In this document: in pieces, positions 48,450-58,211 of the stretch
Numbering within the stretch: position 1 is the first letter of the stretch
How the letters are laid out: every line of letters begins with the position of its first letter
NCBI RefSeq assembly: GCF_001592875.1
Contig: NZ_LSOF01000007.1
Location: 120,998 to 184,997, forward strand
Reading direction: 5' to 3'
Source: Pseudomonas sp. BMS12
GTDB lineage: Bacteria; Pseudomonadota; Gammaproteobacteria; Pseudomonadales; Pseudomonadaceae
Length of the DNA stretch: 64,000 nucleotides
The notes under the pieces: model-generated
Told to the model about the DNA's origin: nothing
Database searches by the model: none
The model's input: the letters and a program-made list of their open reading frames with translations, nothing else
Translations under genes and position numbers: made by a program

Positions 48450-49232
48450 TTAGATCAGGAAATTCACGCCCACTACCAAGAGCAGCAGGGCGAACAGACG
48501 CTTGAGCAGGCGCGGCGACAGCTTGTGCGCCAGACGCGCGCCGAAACGGGCGAAGAACATACTGGTGATGGCGATCCCGGCCATGGCCGGCAGGTAGACG
48601 AAACCGACGCTCCACTGCGGCAGCCCCGGCTCCTGCCAGCCGATCACCATGAAACTCAGGGCGCTGGCCGCGGCGATCGGCAGGCCGCAGGCCGACGAAG
48701 TGGCCACCGCCTGCTGCATCGGCACGCTGCGCCAGGTCAGGAAAGGCACGGTCAGCGAGCCGCCGCCGATGCCGAAGATCGCCGAGGCCCAGCCGATCAC
48801 CCCACCGGCGGCGGTCAGCCCCAGCTTGCCTGGGACCGCGCGACCGGCCTTGGGTTTCAGCTCCAGGCCCATCTGAATAGCGATGATGATGGCGAACACG
48901 CCGATGATCTTCTGCAGCAGTGGGCCGTTGATGGCCGCGGCGGTCAGCGAACCCAGGCCGGCGCCGAGCAGGATGCCGAGGGTCATCCAGGCGAACACCG
49001 GCCACAGCACCGCACCCTTGCGCTGGTGTTCGAGGATCGAGTTGATCGAGGTGAAGACGATGGTGGCCAGCGAAGTACCCACGGCCAGGTGGGTCAGCAC
49101 CGCCGGGTCGATGCCCTGGGCAGTAAAGCTGAATACCAGCACCGGCACGATGATGATGCCGCCGCCGACGCCGAACAGCCCGGCCAGCACACCGGCGGCC
49201 GCGCCCAATAGCAGATAGAGCAGGAATTCCAT
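48450..49232 (-). CDS. TauE/SafE family sulfite/organosulfonate exporter
   Basis: A 260-aa protein with about eight helices. The first repeat has GLFGVGGGIIIVPVLVF, the second AIFGIGGGSLTVPFLTWRSVPMQQAVATS. Start MEFLLYLLLGAAAG is the family type. Substrate unproven. It ends 10 bp before lgt. Confidence 0.9.
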   Translation of the reverse strand: MEFLLYLLLGAAAGVLAGLFGVGGGIIIVPVLVFSFTAQGIDPAVLTHLAVGTSLATIVFTSINSILEHQRKGAVLWPVFAWMTLGILLGAGLGSLTAAAINGPLLQKIIGVFAIIIAIQMGLELKPKAGRAVPGKLGLTAAGGVIGWASAIFGIGGGSLTVPFLTWRSVPMQQAVATSSACGLPIAAASALSFMVIGWQEPGLPQWSVGFVYLPAMAGIAITSMFFARFGARLAHKLSPRLLKRLFALLLLVVGVNFLI

Positions 49233-49351
49233 GCAGCCCTCCCAATGCGAAGCGGCATGGTAACGGATGCCCTGGCCGCCCTCCAGCGAGGCGGTGACGC
49301 CCGCCACTTTGTTGCTAGACTGCGGCCACGCCCGCAGGACCCGGAGGTCCC

Positions 49352-50134
49352 ATGTGCCTGATCGTGTTCGCCTGGCGCCCCGAGCATGCCTTGCCCTTGG
49401 TGCTGGCCGCCAACCGCGACGAGTTCTATGACCGCGCCAGCCTGCCGCTGGGCGAATGGCCGGACCTGCCCGGCGTCTATGCCGGGCGCGACCTGCAGGC
49501 CGGCGGCACCTGGCTGGGCGTGAACGGCCGGGGACGCTTCGCCGCCCTGACCAATATTCGCGATCCGCAGCTGGCCAAGGGCCCCAACTCACGCGGCGAG
49601 CTGCCGGTCGAATTCCTCCGTGGCGAGCTGGACGCCGAGGCCTTTCTCGCCGAACTGCAACCACGCCTGGAGCTGTACAGCGGCTTCAACCTGCTGCTGG
49701 GTGATCGCCACGCGCTGTACTACTTCAATTCCGAGGAAGGCCAGGTCCGGCGCCTGGCACCCGGGCTCTATGGCTTGTCCAATGCCGAGCTGGATACCCC
49801 CTGGCCGAAGGTGCTGCGCGCCAGCGAACGCCTCGCCGCCTGCCTGGAAACGCCGCAACCGGGCGACCTGCTGGAGCTGATGCGCGATCGCAGCCAGCCA
49901 CCACGGGCACTGCTGCCGGATACCGGCATCGGCGTCGACTGGGAGCTGCTGCTGTCGAGCATGTTCATCGTCGGCCCGGGCTATGGCACCTGCTCCAGCA
50001 GCGCATTGCTACTGGGAGCAGACGGCGAGGTACACCTGGTCGAGCGCCGCTACGACACCCAGGGTCAGGTTACCGGCGATGTCGAACTGCACCTGGGCGC
50101 CGGCGCTCCGCTCGCCCAAAGCAGTCGGCGCTAG
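49352..50134 (+). CDS. NRDE (TANGO2-like) family protein
   Basis: A 260-aa protein named for its NRDE motif ([15 protein letters not shown], about residues 21-35). Cys2 after the start Met could be the Ntn nucleophile of the family. TNIRDP and [10 protein letters not shown] are conserved-looking. Function is unclear; heme or lipid handling has been suggested for the human relative. Confidence 0.9.
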   Translation: MCLIVFAWRPEHALPLVLAANRDEFYDRASLPLGEWPDLPGVYAGRDLQAGGTWLGVNGRGRFAALTNIRDPQLAKGPNSRGELPVEFLRGELDAEAFLAELQPRLELYSGFNLLLGDRHALYYFNSEEGQVRRLAPGLYGLSNAELDTPWPKVLRASERLAACLETPQPGDLLELMRDRSQPPRALLPDTGIGVDWELLLSSMFIVGPGYGTCSSSALLLGADGEVHLVERRYDTQGQVTGDVELHLGAGAPLAQSSRR

Positions 50135-51627
50135 CTGACCACGAATCGCACGCTCAACTCGCCCAGGCGCCGGGCCAGCTCACGCAAGCGCTGGCTGTCG
50201 CCATCCAGCACTTCGGCGTCCTCGGCATTCTGCTCGGCCACCTGCTGCACTCCCGTCAGGTAGCGGGTGACTTCGCCACTGGCCTTGGCCTGCTCATGGG
50301 TGGCGCCGGCAATCAGGTCACTCATCTGGCTGACCGCCTCGATCTCACCGACGATGGCCAGCAGCAACTCGCCGGCCCGATGGCTGTCCGCCACACAACG
50401 GCTCACACCCTGCTGGCTGTCCTGCATGGCTCGAGCGGCCTGCCCACTGCTTTGCTGCAGGCGGGCAATGATGTCCTGAATCTCGGCCGTGGAGGTCGCC
50501 GTCTTCTGCGCCAGGTTGCGCACTTCATCGGCGACTACGGCAAAGCCACGGCCCTGCTCACCGGCCCGTGCCGCTTCGATAGCAGCGTTCAGAGCCAGCA
50601 GATTGGTTTGCTCGGCGATCGCGCGGATCACTTCCAGCACCCGGCCGATCTGCTGGGACTGCTCGTCCAGTGACTGCACCTCACGATCGGTAGCGTCGAT
50701 CAGCTCGGCCAGACGGGCAATCTCGCTGGCACTCTGAGTAACCGCAGCCCGCCCTTCCGACGCCTTGGCCGTGGCCCCCTGGGTGGCACCGGCAGCCTGC
50801 TGGGCGTGTTTGGCGACCTCGTCGATGGCCATACTCATTTCCTGCATGACCCCCGCCATGTGGGAAATTTCTTCCAGTTGGCGGGATGACCCCTGACGCA
50901 GTTGCTGGGTGGCACGGTTCAGGCTGTCGCCCGTATGGCCCAGGCCTTCGGTGTCGATGACCACCTCGGCCACCATTTCCTCCAGCAACTCGAGGAAATG
51001 GTTGAAACGTCCGACCACAGGTCCACTGGACTGGGCGCGCTGACGGAGATCAATGCTCTCCTCCTGCTCGGTAATGCTGGTCACCACCTGCATCAGCGCC
51101 TCACCCTCACGCGCCTCGGCATAGGCCTGTCGCGCCAGGTACACGAGAATCGCGCTCTCCAGTACCACATAGAAGGCATGCAGGAAGATGATCGGCCAAC
51201 TTCCCTGCGGCACCACATACACGCCAACCCCCTGCTGCTGCAGAGCGAAGAAGGTCAGGTGGTGGGTCGCAATGACACCCGCTGCTACCACAATCGGCAG
51301 CCAGTCGCGGTAATAGACCAGAAAGGCCAGCAGGACGAAGATGCCGAAATGCATCTCCAGCATCCCGCCGCTCAAATTGATGTGCAGCGCCGACAGCACC
51401 ATGAACGCCGCCGCCATGCAGCAACGCATGAGGCGGCTGCCACCGACCAGGGCATTGAGCAGGGTCAGCACCAGCGCAGTAGTGCCACCGACCAGCAGGG
51501 CCTGCGCCCAGGTGTCATGCCAGGCAGCCAGCCCCAGGGAATAGAGGGCCATCAGCCAGAGCACGCCCAGCATGATGCGGTCGGCCCTGCGGTAATGAGC
51601 ATCGAGGTTGAAGGCGGATCGACTCAT
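50131..51627 (-). CDS. Methyl-accepting chemotaxis protein with six-helix membrane sensor
   Basis: A 498-aa chemoreceptor. Residues 15-170 form about six transmembrane helices with no periplasmic domain. The membrane part carries Glu91-x-His93, Tyr106-x-Asp108-Trp109 and His122-His123, a pattern shared with uncharacterised sensor kinases. No clear HAMP domain follows. The signalling hairpin is canonical: [36 protein letters not shown]. There is no CheR-binding pentapeptide at the C-terminus. The gene converges on the NRDE gene with a 4-bp overlap. Confidence 0.9.
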   Translation of the reverse strand: MSRSAFNLDAHYRRADRIMLGVLWLMALYSLGLAAWHDTWAQALLVGGTTALVLTLLNALVGGSRLMRCCMAAAFMVLSALHINLSGGMLEMHFGIFVLLAFLVYYRDWLPIVVAAGVIATHHLTFFALQQQGVGVYVVPQGSWPIIFLHAFYVVLESAILVYLARQAYAEAREGEALMQVVTSITEQEESIDLRQRAQSSGPVVGRFNHFLELLEEMVAEVVIDTEGLGHTGDSLNRATQQLRQGSSRQLEEISHMAGVMQEMSMAIDEVAKHAQQAAGATQGATAKASEGRAAVTQSASEIARLAELIDATDREVQSLDEQSQQIGRVLEVIRAIAEQTNLLALNAAIEAARAGEQGRGFAVVADEVRNLAQKTATSTAEIQDIIARLQQSSGQAARAMQDSQQGVSRCVADSHRAGELLLAIVGEIEAVSQMSDLIAGATHEQAKASGEVTRYLTGVQQVAEQNAEDAEVLDGDSQRLRELARRLGELSVRFVVS

Positions 51628-51770
51628 GGCAGGGGCACCTGGCAGCGGCTCACTCGAGCAATATTGTACAAAACAGCAACTCTGTACAACAAGGTATAGC
51701 CAACCCTCCAGCCTCGCCCCATACCTGCGCCCCTTCTCACACCCCAGCGCCGCGACCGAGGCGGATTGTG

Positions 51771-52628
51771 CTAGCGCTGACCAGACAGTATCGCGGCGTA
51801 CCCCTCGCGATAGCTCGGGTACTGCGGCGCCCAGCCCAGCGCGCGGGCCCGGGCGTTACTGCAGCGCTTGCTACCTGCGCGGCGCACGCTCTGCTGCTCG
51901 GCCCAGTGGCTGACGCCCAGGTACTCGCGCAACCAGCCGACCACTTCGTGCAGCGGTGCCGGCGCGTCGTCCACGCCCAGGTAGCAATCCTGCAGCGCCT
52001 GCCCCGCCGCATCGGCCTGCAGCAGGAAGGCCAGCAGGCCAGCGGCATCGTCGGCATGGATGCGGTTGCCGTACAGCGGCGGCTCGCTGGCCACCCGATA
52101 GCCCTGGCGCACCTGGCCGAGCAACCACTCGCGCCCCGGACCATAGATACCCGCCAGACGCACCAGCGTGGCCGGCACAGCACTTTCCAGGGCCAGCCGC
52201 TCGGCCTCGCGCATCACCCGCCCGGAATACCCCTCGGCCTCGGCCGGTGCGGTTTCATCCACCCACTCGCCCCCCTGCTGGGCGTAGACCCCGGTACTGG
52301 AGACGAACAACAGACGCCGCGGGCGCTGGCCGTGCTCGCCCAGCCAGGTCAATGCATGGCGCAAGCCGTCGACATAGGCGCGCCGATAACCTGCCTCGTC
52401 ATGCTGAGTGGCTGCCGCGCAATACACCAGGTAATCCAGTTGCCCCTTCGGCCAGGCTGGCGGGCAGCTCGGCTGCTGCAGGTCGCCCGCCACCGGCAGG
52501 ATGCCAGCCGGCAGGCGCGACACCTCACGGCGCAGGCCATGCACCTGCCAGCCCAGTGCGCTGATGCGCTCGCCGAGACGGCTGCCGACATCGCCACAAC
52601 CGGCGATCATCAAAGTATGTTGAGTCAT
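51771..52628 (-). CDS. NAD(P)-dependent SDR/epimerase-like protein (YeeZ type)
   Basis: A 285-aa extended short-chain dehydrogenase-like protein. The cofactor motif is [13 protein letters not shown] (residues 7-19), a YeeZ-like variant of GxxGxx[19 protein letters not shown] marks the active site region. Substrate unknown. Divergent from exbB. Confidence 0.85.
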   Translation of the reverse strand: MTQHTLMIAGCGDVGSRLGERISALGWQVHGLRREVSRLPAGILPVAGDLQQPSCPPAWPKGQLDYLVYCAAATQHDEAGYRRAYVDGLRHALTWLGEHGQRPRRLLFVSSTGVYAQQGGEWVDETAPAEAEGYSGRVMREAERLALESAVPATLVRLAGIYGPGREWLLGQVRQGYRVASEPPLYGNRIHADDAAGLLAFLLQADAAGQALQDCYLGVDDAPAPLHEVVGWLREYLGVSHWAEQQSVRRAGSKRCSNARARALGWAPQYPSYREGYAAILSGQR

Positions 52629-52685
52629 CGTGGTTCCTGTTCTGGGGGAGTCCTGCGGGTGAAAATGTTACATCGTTACTTTCAT

Positions 52686-52712
52686 AAACAAGAATTAATT
52701 GCAATAATACTG
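52686..52712 (+). promoter_or_regulatory. AT-rich promoter region of exbB, possible Fur site
   Basis: AAACAAGAATTAATTGCAATAATACT is strikingly AT-rich for this genome, contains a good -10 (AATAAT) and weakly resembles a Fur box. TonB systems are usually Fur-controlled; the match itself is imperfect. Confidence 0.35.
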
Positions 52713-52769
52713 CGCCTTCCACCTGACCCGAACCCGGGACAGGCCTCTCTACTTCCAGGTCCGGCCAGC

Positions 52770-53873
52770 ATGAACTCTACCGCCCTCCGCGCCCAGCCCA
52801 CTCTCGCCCCTCGACTGACCCTCGCCGCCATGCTGCTGGGTCTGCTGCTGCCATTCGGCGCCTTCGCCGAGGAAGCTGCGCTGGCCAGACCTGAAGCCGT
52901 TGCCAGCAGCGAGCAAGTGCAACCGGCCGCCGCCGAGCCGCAGCAGGATGCCCTGCTACAGAAGCTGCAGGCCCTCGGCCCGCAGGCCACGCCCGAGCAA
53001 CTGCGCGAAGCCGCCCGACAGCACCTGACGGAAGCCGGCGCCTCCACGGAAGAGATCACCAAGACCCTGCAGGCGCTGGACAGCGCAGCGACCCTGGGCC
53101 AGGACCTGAGCAAGCTGCTGGCCGGCGAGAATGCGGGGGAGGCCGTGGTGGCGGAAGACCAGACCCTGCTGCACGACCTCTCGCCCATGGGCATGTACCG
53201 CAACGCCGACATGGTGGTGAAGAGCGTGATGATCGGCCTGGTGCTGGCCTCGATCCTGACCTGGACCGTATGGATCGCCAAGGGCCTGGAGCTGATCATC
53301 GCCCGCCGTCGCCTGCAGCGCGAAGTGCCCGAGCTCAAGGCCGCACGCAACCTGGCCCAAGCCGCCGAACAGGCCCGTGCCAAGCACAGCTTCAGCAGCG
53401 TGCTGATCGAAGACGCCCGCGATGAGCTGCGCCTGTCCGCCGGCAGCCAGGAGAAGGAAGGCATCAAGGAACGCGTCAGCTTCCGCCTCGAGCGCCTGGT
53501 TGCCGCCAGTGGCCGCAGCATGAGCCAGGGCACCGGCGTACTCGCCACCATCGGCTCCACCGCGCCCTTCGTCGGCCTGTTCGGTACCGTGTGGGGCATC
53601 ATGAACAGCTTCATCGGCATCGCCAAATCGCAGACCACCAACCTCGCCGTGGTCGCCCCGGGTATCGCCGAAGCCCTGCTGGCAACCGCCCTGGGCCTGG
53701 TCGCGGCGATTCCCGCCGTGATCATCTACAACGTCTTCGCCCGCTCCATCGCCGGCTACCGGGCCCAGGTGGCCGACGCCTCGGCCCAGGTCCTGCTGCT
53801 GGTCAGCCGCGATCTCGACCTGCCGGCCGCCCCCGAGCGTAACCAACAGCCCCACGTGGCCAAGGTAGGCTGA
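52770..53873 (+). CDS. exbB: ExbB-type proton-channel protein with extended N-terminus
   Basis: A 367-aa inner-membrane protein of the TonB energy complex. A signal peptide (1-33) and about 110 residues of Ala/Gln/Glu-rich periplasmic sequence precede the usual ExbB core. The core has three helices; VLATIGSTAPFVGLFGTVWGIMNSFIGI and PGIAEALLATALGLVAAIPAVIIYN are the pore motifs. Followed closely by exbD and tonB. The extended N-terminus is a known variant in pseudomonads. Confidence 0.93.
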   Translation: MNSTALRAQPTLAPRLTLAAMLLGLLLPFGAFAEEAALARPEAVASSEQVQPAAAEPQQDALLQKLQALGPQATPEQLREAARQHLTEAGASTEEITKTLQALDSAATLGQDLSKLLAGENAGEAVVAEDQTLLHDLSPMGMYRNADMVVKSVMIGLVLASILTWTVWIAKGLELIIARRRLQREVPELKAARNLAQAAEQARAKHSFSSVLIEDARDELRLSAGSQEKEGIKERVSFRLERLVAASGRSMSQGTGVLATIGSTAPFVGLFGTVWGIMNSFIGIAKSQTTNLAVVAPGIAEALLATALGLVAAIPAVIIYNVFARSIAGYRAQVADASAQVLLLVSRDLDLPAAPERNQQPHVAKVG

Positions 53874-53876
53874 GCC

Positions 53877-54302
53877 ATGGGTCTGCATCTCAACGAGGGT
53901 GGCGACGATCTCCAGGAAAACCACGAGATCAACGTCACCCCCTTTATCGACGTGATGCTGGTGCTGCTGATCATCTTCATGGTCGCCGCGCCGCTGGCCA
54001 CGGTGGACGTGAAGATCGACCTGCCGGCCTCCACCGCCAAGCCGGCGCCGCGCCCGGACAAGCCGATCTACCTGAGCATCAAGGAAGACCACCGCCTGTT
54101 CCTCGACAACGAGCAGGTCGATCCGGCCCAGCTCGGCGCCGCGCTGGACAAGCGCACCAGCAGCGACAAGGACAAGACCATCTTCGTCCGTGGCGACAAG
54201 GGCGTGGAATACGGCGACCTGATGCAGGTGATGGATAACCTGCGCGGCGCCGGTTATCTGAAGATCGGCCTGGTGGGCCTGGAAACGGTCGGCGCGCAAT
54301 GA
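53877..54302 (+). CDS. exbD: ExbD biopolymer transport protein
   Basis: A 141-aa protein with a single helix carrying the essential Asp (INVTPFIDVMLVLLIIFMV; Asp25). The remainder is periplasmic. The ATG overlap with the tonB start (ATGA) indicates coupling. Confidence 0.95.
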   Translation: MGLHLNEGGDDLQENHEINVTPFIDVMLVLLIIFMVAAPLATVDVKIDLPASTAKPAPRPDKPIYLSIKEDHRLFLDNEQVDPAQLGAALDKRTSSDKDKTIFVRGDKGVEYGDLMQVMDNLRGAGYLKIGLVGLETVGAQ

Positions 54303-55003
54303 CTCTCAAGCGTCGCCTGCCATTCTGGGCGCTGGCCCTGCTGGTGGTACTCGGGGCCCACGTCGGCCTGTACCTGATCGCCCAGCTCAAGCCCAAGCTG
54401 ACGCCCATGGCGCCGCCACCCGCGGCCATGCTGATCGAACTGGAGCCGCTGGTAGCACCGGTCGAGCCGCCGCCACCGCCGCCGCAACCCGTGGTCGAGC
54501 CGGACGAGCCGGAGCTGCCGAAAGTGGTCGAGGCGCCGAAACCGAAGATCGCCATCGCCAAGCCCAAGCCGCAACCCAAGCCGAAGCCGCCGCAGCCCAA
54601 GCCGCCAGAGCCGGAGATCAAGCCGCAGCAGGAACCGGCCCCGGTTGCCGCCCCCGACGAAAAGGCCGCCGCGCCACAAAAGGCAGCGGTCAGCGCCCCG
54701 AGCAAAGCCCAGCTCAGCTGGCAGAGCAAACTGCTCGGCCACCTGGCCAAGTACAAGCGCTACCCGGAAGACGCCCGCCGCCGTGGCTTCGAGGGCGTCA
54801 ACCGGCTGCGCTTCGTGCTCGATGGCAAGGGCAAGGTGCTGTCCTTCGCCCTGGTCGGCAAGTCCGGCAGCGCCTCGCTGGACCGCGCCACCCTGGAGAT
54901 GATCCGCCGCGCCCAGCCGCTGCCGGCGCCGCCGCAGGACATGTTGACGAACGGCCAGCTGGAGATAGTCGCGCCCTTCGTCTATTCCCTCGAACGGCGC
55001 TGA
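54299..55003 (+). CDS. tonB: TonB energy transducer
   Basis: A 234-aa protein. An N-terminal helix (about 10-28) anchors it; a Pro/Lys-rich spacer (about 55-120, KPKPQPKPKPPQPKPP) spans the periplasm; the C-terminal domain has YKRYPEDARRRGFEG and the YP motif. It completes the exbB-exbD-tonB operon for siderophore and vitamin uptake. Confidence 0.95.
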   Translation: MTLKRRLPFWALALLVVLGAHVGLYLIAQLKPKLTPMAPPPAAMLIELEPLVAPVEPPPPPPQPVVEPDEPELPKVVEAPKPKIAIAKPKPQPKPKPPQPKPPEPEIKPQQEPAPVAAPDEKAAAPQKAAVSAPSKAQLSWQSKLLGHLAKYKRYPEDARRRGFEGVNRLRFVLDGKGKVLSFALVGKSGSASLDRATLEMIRRAQPLPAPPQDMLTNGQLEIVAPFVYSLERR

Positions 55004-55100
55004 GCCGGCACCTGCAACCGCCCTGCAACTTGCTGCGCAGGGCGGTTGGTTCCATTGAAGACAGCGGCTATGCTTGCTCGCATCTCAATGGACTAAAACT

Positions 55101-56036
55101 ATGACCCTCACCGAACTGCGCTACATCGTCACCCTCGCTCAGGAACAGCACTTCGGCCGCGCCGCCGAGCGCTGCCATGTCAGCCAGCCGACCCTGTCGG
55201 TGGGCGTGAAAAAACTGGAAGACGAGCTCGGCGTGCTGATCTTCGAGCGCAGCAAGAGCGCGGTGCGCCTGACCCCGGTCGGTGAAGGCATCGTTACCCA
55301 GGCGCAAAAGGTCCTGGAGCAGGCTCAGGGCATCCGCGAGCTGGCCCAGGCCGGCAAGAACCAGCTGGCCGCACCGCTGAAGATCGGCGCCATCTACACC
55401 GTCGGCCCCTACCTGTTCCCGCACCTGATTCCGCAGCTGCACCGGGTCGCCCCGGACATGCCGCTATATATCGAAGAGAACTTCACCCACGTACTGCGCG
55501 ACAAGCTGCGCACCGGCGAGCTGGACGCCATCATCATCGCCCTGCCGTTCCAGGAAGCCGATGTGCTAACCAAGCCGCTGTACGACGAGTCCTTCTACGC
55601 CCTGCTGCCAGCCGGCCACCCCTGGGCCAAGATGGAAACCATCGACAGCAAGCTGCTCAACGACAAGAGCCTGCTGCTGCTCGGCGAAGGCCACTGCTTC
55701 CGCGACCAGGTGCTGGAAGCCTGCCCGTCGCTGCGCAAAGGCGGCGAAGACAGCGCCAAGCACACCACGGTGGAATCCAGCTCGCTGGAAACCATCCGCC
55801 ACATGGTCGCCTCCGGCCTGGGCATCTCGATCCTGCCGTTCTCCGCCGTGGACAGCCACCATTACGCCCCCGGCGTGATCGAAGTCCGCCCGCTAGCCGC
55901 CCCGGCGCCCTACCGCACCGTGGCCATCGCTTGGCGCGCCAGCTTCCCGCGGCCGAAGGCCATCGAGATCCTCGCCGACTCGATTCGCCTGTGCTCGGTG
56001 GCCGCTCGCCCCCAGGGTGAAGCCCTGCCGGCATGA
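55101..56036 (+). CDS. oxyR: Hydrogen peroxide-inducible regulator OxyR
   Basis: A 311-aa LysR-type peroxide sensor. Redox cysteines Cys199 and Cys208 (GHCFRDQVLEAC) are at exactly the classical positions. Helix-turn-helix HFGRAAERCHVSQPTLSVGVKKLE. Start MTLTELRYIV is the family N-terminus. Its stop overlaps the recG start (ATGA), the conserved oxyR-recG arrangement of pseudomonads. Confidence 0.97.
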   Translation: MTLTELRYIVTLAQEQHFGRAAERCHVSQPTLSVGVKKLEDELGVLIFERSKSAVRLTPVGEGIVTQAQKVLEQAQGIRELAQAGKNQLAAPLKIGAIYTVGPYLFPHLIPQLHRVAPDMPLYIEENFTHVLRDKLRTGELDAIIIALPFQEADVLTKPLYDESFYALLPAGHPWAKMETIDSKLLNDKSLLLLGEGHCFRDQVLEACPSLRKGGEDSAKHTTVESSSLETIRHMVASGLGISILPFSAVDSHHYAPGVIEVRPLAAPAPYRTVAIAWRASFPRPKAIEILADSIRLCSVAARPQGEALPA

Positions 56037-58108
56037 CCGAACTGGCCCAGGTGCCGGTCACCGCGCTCAAGGGAGTGGGCGCGGCACTGGCGGAAAAGCT
56101 CGCCAAGGTCGGCCTGGAAACCCTGCAGGACGTGCTCTTCCACCTGCCCCTGCGCTACCAGGACCGCACCCGCGTCATCCCGATCGGCGCCCTGCGCCCC
56201 GGCCAGGACGCGGTGATCGAAGGCGTGGTGGCCGGTGCCGATGTGGTGATGGGCAAGCGCCGCAGCCTGCTGGTGCGCCTGCAGGACGGCAGCGGCACCC
56301 TGAGCCTGCGCTTCTACCACTTCAGCCAGGCGCAGAAGGACGGCCTCAAGCGGGGCACCCACGTGCGCTGCTACGGCGAGGCCCGCCCCGGCGCTTCCGG
56401 ACTGGAGATCTACCACCCGGAATATCGTGCCCTCGGCGCCGATGAAGTGGCGCCGGTGGAACAGACCCTGACGCCGATCTACCCGACCACCGAAGGCCTG
56501 ACCCAGCAACGCCTGCGCAGCCTGAGCCAGCTGGCCCTGGCCCGCCTCGGCCCGCACAGCCTGCCGGACTGGCTGCCGGCCGAAGTGGCCCGCGACTATC
56601 GCCTCGGCCCGCTGGACGAGGCGATCCGCTACCTGCACCGGCCGCCGCCGGACGCCGACCTGGAAGAGCTCGCCGAGGGTCGCCACTGGGCCCAGCACCG
56701 CCTGGCCTTCGAGGAGCTGCTGACCCACCAGCTGTCGCTGCAACGTCTGCGCGAGCAGGTGCGCGCCCAGCAGGCGCCGCAGCTGCCGCCTGCCAAGCGC
56801 CTGCCGCAACAGTTCCTGCACATCCTCGGCTTCGCCCCCACCGGCGCGCAGCAGCGCGTGGGCGCCGAGATCGCCTACGACCTAGCCCAGGACGAGCCCA
56901 TGCTGCGCCTGGTGCAGGGCGACGTCGGCGCCGGCAAGACCGTGGTCGCGGCCCTGGCCGCCCTGCAGGCGCTGGAGGCCGGCTACCAGGTGGCGCTGAT
57001 GGCGCCCACCGAGATCCTCGCCGAGCAGCACTACCTCAACTTCACCCGCTGGCTGCAACCCCTGGGCATCGAAGTCGCCTGGCTGGCCGGCAAGCTCAAG
57101 GGCAAGGCCCGCACCGCCGCACTGGAGCAGATCGCCAGTGGCACGCCGATGGTGGTCGGCACCCACGCGCTGTTCCAGGACGAAGTGCAGTTCCGCAACC
57201 TGGCCCTGGCGATCATCGACGAGCAGCACCGCTTCGGTGTGCAGCAGCGCCTGGCCCTGCGGCAGAAGGGCATCAACGGCCGCCTCTGCCCGCACCAGCT
57301 GATCATGACTGCCACGCCGATTCCACGGACCCTGGCGATGAGTGCTTATGCCGACCTGGACACCTCGATCCTCGACGAGCTGCCGCCCGGGCGTACACCG
57401 GTGAACACCCTGGTAATCGCCGACAGCCGCCGTATCGAGGTGGTCGAACGAGTCCGCGCCGCCTGCCGCGAAGGGCGCCAGGCTTACTGGGTGTGCACCC
57501 TGATCGAGGAATCCGAGGAACTCACCTGCCAGGCCGCCGAGACCAGTTTCGAGGAGCTGTCCAGCGCGCTCGGTGAGCTGCGCGTCGGCCTGATCCACGG
57601 GCGCATGAAGCCGGCCGAGAAGGCCGCGATCATGGATGAATTCAAGCGCGGCGAGCTGCAACTGCTGGTCGCCACGACCGTCATCGAAGTGGGCGTCGAC
57701 GTGCCCAATGCCAGCCTGATGATCATCGAGAACCCCGAGCGTTTGGGCCTGGCCCAGCTGCACCAGCTGCGTGGCCGGGTCGGCCGCGGCAGCGCCGCCA
57801 GCCACTGCGTGCTGCTCTACCACGCGCCACTGTCGCAGCTCGGCCGCGAGCGCCTGGGCATCATGCGCGAGACCTGCGACGGCTTCGTCATCGCCGAAAA
57901 GGATCTGGAGCTGCGCGGCCCCGGCGAGATGCTCGGCACCCGCCAGACCGGTTTGCTGCAGTTCAAGGTCGCCGACCTGATGCGCGATGCCGACCTGCTG
58001 CCGGCCGTGCGCGATGCAGCCCAGGCCCTGCTGGCACACTGGCCACAGCACGTTGCCCCCCTGCTGGAGCGCTGGCTACGCCACGGCCAGCAGTACGGCC
58101 AAGTGTGA
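56033..58108 (+). CDS. recG: ATP-dependent DNA helicase RecG
   Basis: A 691-aa branch-migration helicase. The N-terminal wedge/OB domain (about 1-150) binds forks. Walker A reads GDVGAGKTVVA near residue 298 and motif II DEQHRFGVQQR. QLHQLRGRVGRG and the TRG-type C-terminus are present. Coupled to oxyR. Confidence 0.97.
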   Translation: MTELAQVPVTALKGVGAALAEKLAKVGLETLQDVLFHLPLRYQDRTRVIPIGALRPGQDAVIEGVVAGADVVMGKRRSLLVRLQDGSGTLSLRFYHFSQAQKDGLKRGTHVRCYGEARPGASGLEIYHPEYRALGADEVAPVEQTLTPIYPTTEGLTQQRLRSLSQLALARLGPHSLPDWLPAEVARDYRLGPLDEAIRYLHRPPPDADLEELAEGRHWAQHRLAFEELLTHQLSLQRLREQVRAQQAPQLPPAKRLPQQFLHILGFAPTGAQQRVGAEIAYDLAQDEPMLRLVQGDVGAGKTVVAALAALQALEAGYQVALMAPTEILAEQHYLNFTRWLQPLGIEVAWLAGKLKGKARTAALEQIASGTPMVVGTHALFQDEVQFRNLALAIIDEQHRFGVQQRLALRQKGINGRLCPHQLIMTATPIPRTLAMSAYADLDTSILDELPPGRTPVNTLVIADSRRIEVVERVRAACREGRQAYWVCTLIEESEELTCQAAETSFEELSSALGELRVGLIHGRMKPAEKAAIMDEFKRGELQLLVATTVIEVGVDVPNASLMIIENPERLGLAQLHQLRGRVGRGSAASHCVLLYHAPLSQLGRERLGIMRETCDGFVIAEKDLELRGPGEMLGTRQTGLLQFKVADLMRDADLLPAVRDAAQALLAHWPQHVAPLLERWLRHGQQYGQV

Positions 58109-58211
58109 GACAACGCACATACCACCGCTGGTCGCCCGTCCGGCGGCCGAGCGAAGCCCACAAACCGCTGGTTATACTTCCTGCCAGTAGTTCCTCAGCC
58201 GGATATCGCCA

